From assembly GCF_000699445.3 (NCBI RefSeq), contig NC_067196.1, forward strand, positions 81,210,364-81,274,363: a stretch of 64,000 bases of DNA, given 5' to 3'. Made by a program: the position numbers and the translations under genes. The stretch is from Schistosoma haematobium. Taxonomy: Eukaryota > Platyhelminthes > Trematoda > Strigeidida > Schistosomatidae. Below are positions 20,920 through 35,900 of this stretch, in pieces (position 1 is the first letter of the stretch; every line of letters begins with the position of its first letter). Below the pieces are notes generated by a model. It searched no databases. It was not told where the DNA came from and saw only the letters and a program-made list of their open reading frames with translations.

Positions 20920-23900
20920 AATTAGCGTTTTTAGCAAGGTTGTTTTCTACAGGATGTGATTACTGACCCCATGCTCAACCCTCCTCTTATCTTCAGGCTT
21001 GGGATCAGTAGTAACCCTAAAAGAGCTACAGGTGGAGTTAAGACTTTTACACTGACATGATATTTTATCATTAAAAAAAAGATGATTATATGCTTAAATA
21101 TAAATTTCTACTTGGACTAAATATAAACTTCAGTGTTATGGTATGAACAAAAACATAAGAAATAAATCCTTTAAATTCAGATTAAATAATATTTTCATAA
21201 CAATCACAGTAATTCAATTCATTCATTAGTGAATGGTAGTTTGAAACGTTTAGAAAAAAGAATAAACAATCATTCATGAAATACTTCATTCATGTAAATT
21301 TTTAACTTAATACAACAGCTCACATTATAAATGAATAAATATCATTCATTTTAATGGAGTTTTGTTCTTTGAGCTGGATGGTTTGGTCATGGAGCTTTCA
21401 TCGTTCTTCTGAACGACATCATCAGCACAAACTCCAGCTCAAAGAACAAAACTCCATCAAAATCATCCACCTGAGCTACAAATCTTTTCCATTATCTTAA
21501 ATATCATTCACATTATTTGACTAATTTAGTTAGATAATTTTAGGATATAATAATAATGGTAAATATTAAACACATCAACATATTGTTATCAATTAGTGGG
21601 TTAGATTTTTATGCAATCTGATGAGAATGACCATTTTTGTTACCAAAGCTCTAATCTTACAACAACAATTATGATTCTACTTATGTGATATGAAAATTTT
21701 TTCAACTCATACGTTTTCGAATGGTGACTTCATAAGTGAAACTCTTCACTGATATAATCATATTGTTATGTGGAAAAGTGATATTTGGTTTAACTAACTA
21801 ATATAAATTAGAACAAACTGGATATGAATACACAGTTCTTTGTAATATTTTCATATCTAATGACTGTAACACTAAAAATGAATCACTTGATGATGATGAA
21901 GAATTTAGCTATGCCAAACTAATGGTGATATTTTTATTTAAAAGATATGAATAAGTAATATATTATATTATTATTTCTGTGATGATTGGCTTAACAGAGT
22001 CTTTGTTCACATTACCAAGAAGAAAATTATCCCTTTGCAAATAACATTTATGAATATCAACTCTTGTGTATTGTTTACTGTTAATCACTATCTTGATTCA
22101 ACTTTTAAATGGTATTAAATTCTCAGATGGTAATGGAGCCAAATAATAATTAGTACACTTTTCATCTTATGGCATAAATGATAAAAAAAACAAAATTAAT
22201 TGCATTCCATACTTCTTAATCAAAATATCTGACTAAATGTTAATATTTCACATTTATAGAATGTGAATATTTCAAAAGCTCTAGCTTACTTACTTGCTTA
22301 CTTACAATTGTTACTCCTTGTGGAGGAGAATAGGCCGACTACCAGCACTCTCCATCCAATCCTATCCTGGGCAATCCTTTCCAGTTCTTTCCAGTTATTG
22401 TTCATCCTTTTCATATCTGCTTATAGTTACCGATGTAATGTGTTCTTTGGACTCAATAGATAAGTGGATAACGCAGTGACGTTTGAAAAGAACGAGTACT
22501 AGATTTTAGTGCAAGAATGAACGTCAACTCTAAGATGTAGGTATATCCAGCTGACAAGTCAGAAATAGGACTAAACGTCTGTCTTGGATTCCACTTCTAA
22601 TCAATATCTATCATAAAAGTTCTAGGTAAATATCTAAAAGATACACTGACTATTTCAGTATTAATATAAATATGTCATCAACCTATTCTTACTTGATATT
22701 GATATTAGATTAAACTGAAAACAATATCTCTTAAATAATTTTTTTTTCAAATCGTTTACATGAATTCAATCACTTTTTTATTACTAGTCATAGTGAATTA
22801 ATCAGATATTATTGATAAGATAATAAATTCAATGAAACATTTCTGATTGAAACACTTTAACCCGCATATCAAACTATTCATTAGATTAGAATTTATAAAT
22901 GTACACAGGATTATATCAGTAATTGTTTGTAATTACTTTTTAACTAACTTTTTGATTAACATCTTTATTATTTAATTAAATAAGTAACTAATAAAAAAAG
23001 GTTTTGTAGTTTATAGTTAAGCACATAAAAGTGAAATGTTTGTCAACATCATACATTGATGATTTATCTTGTCATTCAATTAATTTATAAATGAAAACTG
23101 ATATGTAAAGATGAAATTATGGTATAATAATGAAGTAGATTAGTAAGAATAGTCTTAAATGAATGATATTTCAATAGTTGAAATCATGAATCAATTGAAG
23201 CTAGACCATTATGGAAAACCTGGAAGCATTGAACGGCCGTTTCATCCTAATACGGGACTCCTCAGCAGTGCGCATCCACGATATCCATGATATTTTTGAC
23301 TAATTAACATGTCACTAATGTATATGTATATTCACTGTTAGAACTGAAGATAATCACAATTGAAAATAACAAATTTCTAGAGTTCTCAAAGTAGATTTGA
23401 TACGATGAGTGAATAAATATTTATCATCCTTTTGGTTAGAAGTGATATTTTAATTCATAATAGTTTGAAACAATAATTAACTTCATATAATTTAGTTATT
23501 AAAACATTTGAACCTGTGAACAATTCATGGAGTAACACAAACTAAATAGATCCAGATAACTATTATCTTACAAATCAGGTTATTAAAAGTTTTTTTAATA
23601 GTTGGAATGAACGTATATCAAATGGGACTGACGATGTTAATCAATGTTTCTTTATCCCACAAAAATAACTCAGACATCTAACTAATGAAATTTAATGAGA
23701 AACATAACTCATACTTACTTAATTGCTTATGCCTGTTACTCCTCGTGTAGGAGCATTGGCCGCCCACCAGCACTCTTCATCCAACCTTGTCCTGGGAAAT
23801 CATTTCCAACTCATACACAACTGTGTCAAAAGATGCCAAAAATGTTTATTAGAAAAATTAATTGAACAAAGTAGAACTACATTGCAATAGATTCACTTAG

Positions 23901-26900
23901 ACCAAAATCAATTATGGATAATCTTGTGATAAAGAATAATAGGAAGTAATGATAACCATCGAGAGGAAATTCCCAGAATTTTAATAAGAAGCAATGGTTG
24001 GTGTAGTTCATCGATGTCTAGTCGTCAAACACGTGTAACCGATAACAGTTGATGATTGCCACAAAACACCACAAATTAATATAAGTTTGAATGATAGATT
24101 AATGGACACTAAACTCAGTGGCCATTCAGGTCATGGATTTCATCCTATGCAAGTTTGTGAGTGCACATTACCGTCTGGTACTTTCTGGTTTTCAATACTT
24201 GTTCAGCCTAAGTTAGTTCATGATACAAAATGCGAATTGAACAATATCTAAAATCCTTGGATCCTAATTATACGATGAATTCTACGGGTATAAAGTGATT
24301 AGAAGGGGCATACAAACAGAAACACTTAAGTTTCGTCTAAAAATTAAACGAATTTATTGAGAAGCATGGGTAATAATATTAATGAATAGCACAATGGTAG
24401 GAGAAGAGAATGAATGAGTTTGTTGTATAAATAGTTTAGAATTCTCTATGAATATTGATGACTTCAACAATCTAAAGTTTGAAAAGACACTTTTGTTTCT
24501 AGCACGTTTGCTTTTTACTCTAGAAATAACTCCAAATTATGAATCCATTAAAATAGATGGATTACAACAGTACTTATTCAAATCAACTGTGTCACATCCA
24601 TAGATTTTTTCATCTTGTCTAAACTGTCGCCTCATAATACGTCTCATTACATTACTGAAACGAGATAATACAATGTTACGTAGATACGAGGTTGGATCTG
24701 AACATTTCTTAATTCGGTTTCTGACTAAACTGTAAGTACTATATGCTGGTCAGAGGTGAACTAGAATAAAGCAATTCCTAGTACTGATCAATTTTTTGTT
24801 ATTGTCCATCTAATGAATAATTGTGAAAAAAGAATATATGCAAATATAGGTATCATTGACAAAAACATGTGCTTTTCTCACTATTTCAAAATACAGAACT
24901 TACTAACCTGGTCATAGTTTTGTTTGAACAGAACGTTTTTAGCACGAATTGATTTGCATAATAATATAATATACTTCAATTTTATTGGTTGATGGAATCA
25001 AACCCTTAGATTCAAACTCAGATTATGTCCTAATATGGTAACCTTATTGTAAACATATAATCAAACAGTTTGTCAATAAAGCATCGTATCAATATGTATT
25101 TTAGAAATGGTAAAACCAATACTTTGCAAGTAATCAAAATTATTCTAAATAGCTTTAAAATATGCTAGTTAACATTTCACAATCAGAAAGTTAACTGTAA
25201 ACTATGTCTTTATTTCGCAAAAAACATGAAGTTACTACTCTAAAAACAAGAAATGAAAAAAGTAGTATCTTAATTACTCATCGAATTAAATTTCGATACT
25301 AATCGATCTGTTCAATGTGTTTGGTATTATTAATTGTAAGAGTCAATTTTATAATACTGTTTTCATTTATAAATCAATGATAAAACGAAGAGTGAGATGA
25401 GATCACTAAATTAACCAGAAGTACATTATGCATTAAAGGAAATAGATTTCAAACAATGTGAACATACATTAATATGTAATAATGATTATGAATATAAGCA
25501 ATATCGAGTTAGTCTTTCAGCGAACTCATAATCTAACAAAGGCTTCACTTTCAGTTTCAAATATCATCCATCATAGAATAGTTTGTCGGTGATTTTCTCT
25601 CATACACCAACATTGGAAAGTTATTTCGCATAAGTTTCAGATTTCATGTCAGTGCATGCCTTCAACTCATTTGGAGTTATTGGATTTAAAAGTTTTGGGT
25701 CTTATTAGCAAATACAAAATCACTCGGCGCTTTTAAATTCAGTTGATTCCTGATAAGGTGTAATTTTCAACCGGTATTATAATGACGACTTACAATCTCG
25801 TTTCCAAGATAGTTAACTGCATCGATTAAAGCGTCTCATCAAAAATTTCAGAAGTTAATCCATAAAAATAGTTACTAATGTCCATGAGATTATTATTTGG
25901 TAAATTGTATTATGGAAAGATTCGTATTATTTAAAGATGATTCAATGTAAAAATGAACAAAAAACAAAGTTGTAAAATTCACGAAAAGTAATTTCGAACT
26001 TATGTTTTGTAGGTTCCTTAGCCTAAATCCATAGTACTATTAAATAAACCTGATGCTTCGTGGCTTATTGTAAGCCACCTATTCAGAGTAAATTCACTTA
26101 CTCTAAAGAAGTGGGTTATATTAAGTTATGAAACGTCAGAAATACAATTCTTCTACTCATTGGGATATAACAACAAAAATATATTTATTATTATCTCTCT
26201 ACTCAATGCTCGATTTATATGAAACTACCGAGTCCAACCTTAGCATTGATATCTAATGAATAAATTTGTTTTAATAAAAATTTAACTGTTATACTAACAG
26301 TATTTCCTGTTAATTAATTTAATTTAGATCATTGGGTTGGCATTAATTGCTGTCGGTTCATGGGTTACAGCAAATGATCAAAGTTTTGTTGATACAGTTC
26401 AATATTTTTCGTCATACAATGCAATTGAATTACAATTATACCAAGGAACAAGTTTAATACGTTATTTCAGTTATGCTGTGATTATAATTGGCTCATTATT
26501 AGTAGTCATTAATTTTGTCGGCTGTTGGGGTGTAGTAATCGAAAATCGAGGATTACTTATGGCAGTAAGTTTATGGATTATTATCATCATTGTTATTACA
26601 TAAAACTTCAATAATGTCTTCTTAAAATTGTTATGGTTTACTTTGACATAGAAAAGAGGGTGGAAAGTAGAGAAAACAAGCCATAAAAAAAACGTGTGTA
26701 GTAGATTTAATTATCTTAAGTAAAACTCTTGATTTACAAACTAAATTCCTTTGTCTGTTTACTAATAGACGTATAGGTTAAAAATAATTTGTTCTTTTAG
26801 AAATATATCAAGCAGTTACTGTGCAGCCAGATAAATAATTATGGTTTTAGTGTGGGTAAAACTTCAAAAAATATCATCTACACTTCATGATTCTAATCTC

Positions 26901-29900
26901 AGTTGATTGCTAATTCAATTACTTGAGTTATTAGTGAATAATGATCTACAGAATTAAAATAATTGATTCGTATGTGGTTCGATCAGTTACTATTTGTTAT
27001 AATGAGTTAAAAGAGGGGTAATCTACCACGATAATTTGATTGCTCAACATAGCACCATGTGTTACTCACTATTTTTAGATTTCATTTAGTTATCTTACGA
27101 TAAACTACTGCAATGAAAGAATTTCAGGATTATTCGATCAAATGTTTCAATAATCCACACTTGATTAATTAGATATTTTGACGGTAGAAACCACTAGTCG
27201 ATCTAAGCGAGAACACCATTGAAAACCTAGGAGCACTAAATGGCTGTTTCTTCTTAGTATCGGGCCTCTCAGAAGCGGGCATTCACGATCCCGCACGCTA
27301 GACTTGAACCCAGGACCTCTGGTTTCGCGCGAATGCCTAACCTCTAGACCACTGAGCCGGCATCCAACATAATTTACGACATTCTTGACCTTAAAGCGGA
27401 GTTCGACTCCGTTGATCATGAGGCTTTGTGGTAGTATCTGTTGCTGAAAGACGTGCCGAAGAAAGAGATTAATCTTGTACAAGCTGTCTATTTAAATACT
27501 ACTGGCCGAGTCAGAGATTATGGAGAAATTTCATCGGAATCGGTTACCTCAAGCGATATTTATCAAGGTTGTCCGCTTTCCACACTTTTATCTTTGTCAT
27601 AGACACGCTTTTAGAGATAACACTTTCATTGTCTGACTTTTCAAGGATTGATCTTTGGCAAGAGATTCGGTTGCTGATTTAGAATACGCAAATGACATAA
27701 TTCTGTTTGATGAAGACGCTTACAAAATGCAGTCTTTCCTGACTACCTTAAACAATAATGAAAACGTGTATGGGGTGCGGTTCTCTCCTTCCAAATATGA
27801 AATGTTACTTCAGCATTGACTTGCGTTGGCGCCCAAACTAATGACAGGGAGTGAATTATTTGCACGCATCAAACGCTTCACTTATCTTGGGAATTTCATT
27901 CGTACTGATAGTCTGACAAAATCTCGGCACGGATTGATAAGGTTTGATTGGCTTTTGCCAACTTGCGTCACTTATAGCGTATGTGACATATCCATCTTCC
28001 AAACAAAGGGCGAATTCACTGCTCATCAGTTCGTTTCATTCGATTTTATGGGTGTGAAACATGGCCATTAAGAATAGAGGATATGTGTAGGTTACCAATC
28101 TTCGACCTTAGATGTCTTTGAAGCATTGGGCATATACTTTTGGACCACGGAGTAAGCAATACCTAGGTTAGTAGAAGGGTATTAGTTAAGGATAGGAAAT
28201 TGATTCGTGAGGTATTAAGTCTTCATCAACTGAGATAGTTGGGACATGTGTTACATATGCTCATCCACTGCCTAGTTTAACAGATAATGTTTTCTTATGA
28301 AGGAATAGATTAGAGGAGATCTAGGGGCGGCCAGACCAAGGCATGTCTCTAGTCCACGAAGTCAGTGAAAATTGGGCTGGGCCGTGGTAATAGGTATGGA
28401 CTACTTGGTTGGGGTCCTCGTGATTATTGTAACCAATATTCAGGGACTTTGAATGAAACAGCTCAAAATCGTTTGCAATGGTGCAGATGCATCTATTATA
28501 TATATTCTCCTAAATTCTGCGCTTTTGAATTACTCATAACGCTTTTTGTTTCCAATAATTTGTATTACCTTTAATCTTATCTTTGATGCCTAATCTTTTT
28601 AATCACTACTCATAAAGTTACTATCTCGACGATTCTGGGATTTGACCTGACCATTTCGTTGCTATGCACTAACGAAGTATGTTGACTTGAACGTATGTAC
28701 ATACGTATCAGGCTCTAGGTTGTGGCTAACTGAATGACTTATACATAATTTCGTTGGGAAACATTTCTGCGTAAAATCAAACCAAAGAATACCATATAAG
28801 GAAAATGTCCCATTCTTCTTAAAATTCTCATTGGCTGTATGAACGTGAAAAATCTGAGATTAAAACCATTTATTTACATATCAACAACTAATCATCATTA
28901 AGTACAATTATGTTCATCTTTTTAATTGATCAATAGGATAGATGAACCTGTTTGATATGGATCATACCATTCGTGAGTGTAAAGTATGAGATATAAGCTT
29001 TTAACAACAGGATAGAATGAATACTATAATTAGTCCATTTTTTTACATAGGATAATTGACTTGATTAATAATTAAGTCTCTAATTAATAATGTCAAATCT
29101 ACAATGGATTGTTATTACATCATGATATGTAGTAGTTACTATGGAAATTATTGAAAATCAAAGAGTCATTTCAGCTAACTATATACATATATACATAACC
29201 ATAGATTTTTCTTGACTTTCACTTGGATACATTTTAAGCATTCAAATTTCAGTAGCGATCAAATCCCTATAATCACTACTTTTAGATAACGGGAATAATT
29301 AGATAATTTTTTAGCCGATAATTGTTATTCTATAATGAAAAGAATATAATGATATATCCGTTACATTTTAAGCTACTTAATTGATTTTATTGATAATAAA
29401 GTGAAACAACCTGGTTAGACTAATAAGTCTCATAAAATGTTCTTTCTTTTAAATAAAGTGCTAAGTGATTTGTCTAAAACCAAAAAGCTGTTATATAACA
29501 TTATCTTATACGTTGATTAACACACTTAAAATCTATATTCTTTCATCAACTTATCCTACTCTATTTTATATTTTACCATTCCATGGTAACGTATCAGTTG
29601 GATATATTTTACCTTTATAAATACTACATATACGGACAGAGTAAGAGAAGTTTTGTTCTAATTTACTGTTGTAATTTATTATTTTAGTTCGCTGGTTTGA
29701 TGATTGCCCTAGTTCTACTTGAATGTGGAGCTACTGCAGCGATGGGTGGCACACAAAGTTTGGTAAATTTAATTGTTTATTTATTATTATTTATATGGAT
29801 ATATATATCATTATTCAATGTATGGATAATCATAAACGACCTCTATAAGTCGTGTTCTAATTGGTGACTTTGTCACGTAGCAATCAACAGGGCAAAAGTC

Positions 29901-32900
29901 ATAACAATCATAACAAATTATTTTTACTAACAGTAATATTATTAATTGCAAATACTACTATGACAGTAATTTAAAAATATTGAGATAAAGACTTGATCAG
30001 GTTAACAAAAATTCATTTTACTCAATGATAAAAATAATTCCAAGTTGTATGGACATGATTGTAATACTTTTATACTTGACCTCCATATTACTTACTGACT
30101 TAAGCCCGTTACCCCTCGTGGAGTAGAATAGACCGCCTAACAGTTATTTCCAGTTGCTATTCATCTTTTTCATGTCTGCTTTCAATTCCCGATGCAGTAT
30201 GCTCTTTGACCTTCCACTTTTCCGTTTCCCTTCAGCATTCCAAGTTAGAGTTTGCCTCGTGATGCAGTTTGATGGTTTCCTCAATGTGTGTCCTATCCAC
30301 TTCCAATGTCTTTTCCTAATTTCCTCCTCAGTTGGAAGTTGGTTTCTTCTCTTCCATAGTAGGTTGTTGATGATGGTATCCGGTCAACGGACATAATGTA
30401 TCTTGCTTAGGCAATTGTTTATAAATACTTGTACATATTTGATGATGGTTGCAGTAGTTATCCACATTTCAGCTCTGTACAATAGAACTAGCCGTCTTAA
30501 TGTTCGTATTGAAGATTGTGACTTTGCTTTGTTTGACGGTTGTTTTGAGTTCCATATGTTGTTCAACTGTAGGAATACTGTCCTTGTTTTGTCACTCTAT
30601 GCCTTCACACCAATGATGCTGTCGAGATGCATGAAACTTTCCATCTCTTCCATAGTTTCTCCATCAAGTGTTATTGAATTAATGTTTTCCGTGTTGTATT
30701 TAAGGATCTTGCTCTTTCCGTTGTGTATGTTGAAGCCTACAGATGACGAGGCAGCTGCTACACTTGTTGTCTTTATTTGCATTTGTTGGTGTGTATGGGA
30801 TAGAAGAGCTAGGTCATGTTTGAAGTCAAAATCATCTAGTTGCATCCAATCTGTCAACTGTATTCTGTGATTCCTCTGATCCGTGAATGGTCTTCATAAT
30901 CCTGTCGTTCATTTTGTTAAAGCTTAATAGAAATAATCAGGGTTGTCAGTCTTATTTTTAGCTAAGAATTGAGTTCTATCTCTGGATTAAGCAGTATGAT
31001 ACTACTGTTCTCTTTATAAAAACTAATCAAACGCCTGATGTTTTATTTATCAAATAATAGTTTTAATTTATTGGTTTGAAATAATAAGTCTTGCGGCTGA
31101 AACTTGCTACATATAATCAATGTAGCACAAGGAAACATTAATAAGCAAATAATTCACGTAAGACAGTGATCACAAAGATATTAGTCAGAGAATATTTTTT
31201 AAACACTAACCTATTATATATATAAATTTTGTATTAGACTATGACTGGTAGTAGGATTCAGTAAGCGCATCTTTTCCAACATAGAAAGCATCTATCATCG
31301 AGTGTCGATGTTCTTCTAGAGATCTGAACTCAGTATTTATCATTCCAAGTGAATAAGCTTAGTTAACCAAGCTACTAAGTTAAGATATTCTTTTATTTGT
31401 TCAACTGGTAGGAAGTAATATGTAAGAATTGGAACTTTTCCAATGTTGATGTGAAGGACTTCAATCGATCAGTTTCCATAGAAATATGTGTAGTAATCAT
31501 TTTAGCAAGGTGTAACGTTGAAATGTTCATATTTACAGTGATTTTCAGCTTCAAATTAGATTGTTCATGTGTGAATATTATCACATTCAATGAGTCAGTA
31601 CAAATGTAACATGAGAAAAGATAAAGTGTAATTTCACTGAAAATAAGGAAAAGGCAGGTTCGGTTTTCTTATACAGGAAACCATTCATTCTGATGGAGTT
31701 TTGTTCTCTGAGCTGAATGGTTTGGTCCAGCTCAGAAAACAAAACTCCATCAAAATCATCCACCTGGGCTATAAATCTTCTCCACCATCTCAAAACCATT
31801 CATTCTTTTAAGATGTCAATGAGTAAATTACCAGAAATATTTTCCTTCAAATAAAACGTTCACATTATATTATGAAATGATATGAGTTCTTTGACATATT
31901 CAATAGTCTGATAATTCTGAATAACATTGGTCATTTTAAAAAACACTATTTCTCTGTCTTTTTCCTCTTCATTTGCAAATTTAATTATCAATATAGGGTT
32001 GTGGAGATTATTAAGTTATTAATTGAGATCTTGAACCAGTTGATGTTAGACCACCTATGAAAACCTGGAAGCATTGGACGGCCTTTTCTTCCTATTGTGG
32101 GACTCCTCAGCGCTGTGCGTGCACAATCCAGTCCGCGGGATTCGAACCCGAGGCCTTCAGTTGCTTGCGCGAACACTTAACCTACTTGACCACTGAGTCA
32201 GAATCTAACGGTGTTAATTTCTAACCTCAATCAATCCACAAAACTGCACGACCATCGTCCATTATACTGAGGTATATACCTGTCCCTACTCGACACGGAA
32301 TAACTCCACTGATCACGGCATCTCACTAGAACTCCGAGAATTCCCTCACGAAGTTAGTCACTAATGAGCTCATGGTAATGTTGGAATATATTTCCATAAA
32401 TCGTTCAAGATAGTCAAACTCATTTGTTTGTGTTAAGGCAATCAAAGAATTGCTCAATTCTTGTTAATAATGCTAAAATTTTACTAAAAACGGTAACTAT
32501 AAGTATATTTTCACAAATGCAATTTTTCAAATGTCCTTTTACATGTTATGACTGTTAGTGATTACTTTTAGTTTATTGATTTTCTACATGTTTGAAGGTT
32601 ATGATTTCGTTGCTATAAATAATGATTTCTATCATTTCAAGTTATTCTAATTAAATAACAAGTTTCCCTCGCAATTCATCTTCTTTTTGTGTTAGAGGGT
32701 AATTGTTGAAATGTTATATGGTTACTTTCATTATCGAATCCGTAGTATAAACATTGTGTATATGAATAGTTCAAACGTCCTTTAACTTGTAAGTGTATTG
32801 TAGATAAACCAGAAATCCAAATAAACAAAATAATTCGACCAATAAGATGAGTAAATTACCAGAAATATGATCAGTCTTATTAAGATTTAACGATTTGTTC

Positions 32901-35900
32901 ATTTAGTCTATTTGAAATGTCTATAACCAATTACCTTTATAAAACTACTGTTTAATTGGGTAAATACATTTATCTTTTTTTTGTTAATCTAGTGGAAGGA
33001 AGATTATGAGAAATCGATTACAAGTCGATTTGTATCTAAATACCGTGGAACATTTGGAGCTTTTGCAATTTCCGAATTTGAAGATTATTCATTAAAAATG
33101 GATCAATTGATGATTGAAGTGAGTAACATATGGAAATTTGAAAAAAAAAATTTTTAATTTTAAACTTTAACTTGGTAATGAATAGAAGTTGTTTGTTGTA
33201 ATTCGTGAAAGAAAAAAATTATCATGTAAGTATTGGTAATCGAAGTGAATTAAATAAGTTCTTTCATTAAGGTTTGGATTTTTATATCAGTGTGAAAACG
33301 CTTATGTTATATTGAGTTTTTTGTCGTCATTTAGATCGGACGATGTTTGTTGACGGGCTCTTCACTTTAGTGGCCCGAGATCTGACTCCAAGTAGATAGT
33401 ATGAATGTTTGTTATCGCTTATCCTCGTGTATAATCATTGACTTAAATCGCGTTAGTCAACAACGGAATTAAATAAGTCAAATAACAAGAATGAACTTTT
33501 GAATACATATATTTTGTATATGAAGCGAATGGTATAGAGAGAAGAGAAACGACGTGCAGTGGAGATGGCGGGTAAGCCAACTCCCCTTTAACCAAAGGTT
33601 AATCAATATTTATAGTTACACGAAAATAAGTTACAGACATGTGATGAATGGGATAAGAAGTGTACAAACATACGCTCATGTAAAAACAGTGAAGATTGAT
33701 GAGCGAATAATTACCAAGGTCAAAATATGACTCAAGCAGAATAAATAGATTAAACTTTTCGAAAGCTAGAATAAGGTATATGGGCTTGACATAATAACCG
33801 GCACCACAAGTTAAAGCAAGGATGTTTACGTTGCATAATAAGTCAAAAAGTAATTAATTATATTCGTTCGTTGTTGTCTGTCATAAAAATAAGTCTTTAG
33901 GATTGATTGTTTTCTGTTAGGTATCATCAAAGATATGTCTAGAGTGGTTTTTTGAAAACTCTTACTAATTAGTGATTTATTTCTACAGCTCTTCACAGTT
34001 GATAAATTAAATTTATCTGCACAATGATCTTAAAATGTATGTTATACCGTTATATATATCTTCATATAATATTGTATAATTTTTAATTATTTAGCTTGAA
34101 TGTTGTGGATTACAAGGTTCTCAAGACTTTTCAAACACAAAATCGCGTTGGTATCAGGAAGGTCGAAAATATTCAGATGGTACTACTGGTGATGCTATTA
34201 AAATTCCTCCAGCTTGCTGTAAATATACTTCAAAAGATTTTTGGAGAAAAGGTATGCTATTTCCTCTTTTTCAGGCAAATAGTTTATCTTTTAAACAATA
34301 CACTTTAATTAGTATGGGGATTTGTAGAGATTAGTATTAGTATTAGTAGTAGTAGTAGTAGTGGGTGCGCATTGCCGAGGAGCCCCATACTAGAACGAAA
34401 CGGCAGTCCAGGGCTTCTAGGTTTTCAATGGTGGTCCAGCTTAGATAAACTCATGAATTCAACCGTTAAAATACATTTTTCAACAATACATTTTATATAC
34501 ATACAATAATAAGTAATTTTCCTCTATCATCATATCAATTTATCAAGTTTATGATAAATCATTCATATCACTTCATACAAATAAAATCATCAATTCTTTT
34601 TTTAACATTTTTTACATTTGAAAGAAGCATGAATGTTGAAATGTTTGTTTTTTAGTAGATTTCAATCAAGACAAGAAATGGCTTAAATGAATTTTACTGT
34701 TTATTCTTATTCAAGAGCAATATGCCTTAGAAATGATTACTAACCTATCTATATTCAAACCCTTGATTTAATCATTTTAATAATTTATATTAACCTTTAA
34801 AAAAACATTACTCGAATGAACCAAACAGTTTTAAGTGAGATATATACATAATACATTCTTAAGAAAAGATTTGAATTTTTTTTTGAGATTATCCTTTTCA
34901 AAACTATTTTAATCAGAAAAATGTATTCGAAAGGGTAGTTCATGGAAAGTAACTAACAATACATTTAACTATGTTAAACTATTTATGTTATTCCGTTACA
35001 TATGGATAATAATGTACAAACAACATGTTCGTTAGTTTGTGGTGTGTGCTACTTATGTCGACAGACATAAGTAGCATGTAACATTAACTAGAAGAGGAAG
35101 GCATAGTACTAGAAGGTAGTAAAGGTCGACTTGAAGAAAACAGAAATAGAAAGTAATTGTGACTTTGAAGAATCATGCAGAATGTGAAGAACAAAATGAT
35201 GGAATTTTGCAAACGAAGTATTCAATATATGGTTCTCATAGTTTACCAAAAGATTCTGTAATTTTGTCTTAAAAATACAATTCGTTGTCACTATCTGAGT
35301 TCTCGTTCATTTCAAGTATATAAATAATAGAATTGGATTCATCTATGTTGATTTAATAATGATGCTCTCATTAAGAAACTTTTTAATATTCCAATAACTA
35401 CTTAAATATTTAGTCTTAATATTATGAATCAGTGTAAATGACCTTACAATTTATCTGTGTAAATTTAAGTTCAATCATTCATTTATGAAAATGGACTTTT
35501 TTTAAAAATCTATCTGTTTTATCATAGTCCATGAAGTTGCGCCACCGTGCACCATTGTCTTCAGTGAGCTGATATCTCACAGCAGACCTGGTTGAACTCC
35601 ACTGGTAACGGCTTCTCACTAGAACTTTAGGACCATCTCCTGAAGTCAGTCATAGTAACTGAGTTGATAGAACAATTTTCATAAAATAATTCCTATTACA
35701 AACTGATTTTAAACAAAAAAAATCATTGAAAAATAGGGTATTACATGTTTAGAACTTGTTCAGTTCTCATTTCACATGGTATCATAACTAAAATCTAATT
35801 ACACAATGAAGATGATACATTCATGCAATTGTGTTAAAATACAATGATCTAAACTTTTATCTGTAATACATTTATATGTTATCTCATCTTTCAATCGGTT

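Noticed and set aside
26337..26603. Tetraspanin frame treated as a gene starting at TTG 26337 and running to 26603
   Set aside because: The open frame extends back to an acceptor at 26327 and has a strong donor at 26565; the residues after 26564 are intron.
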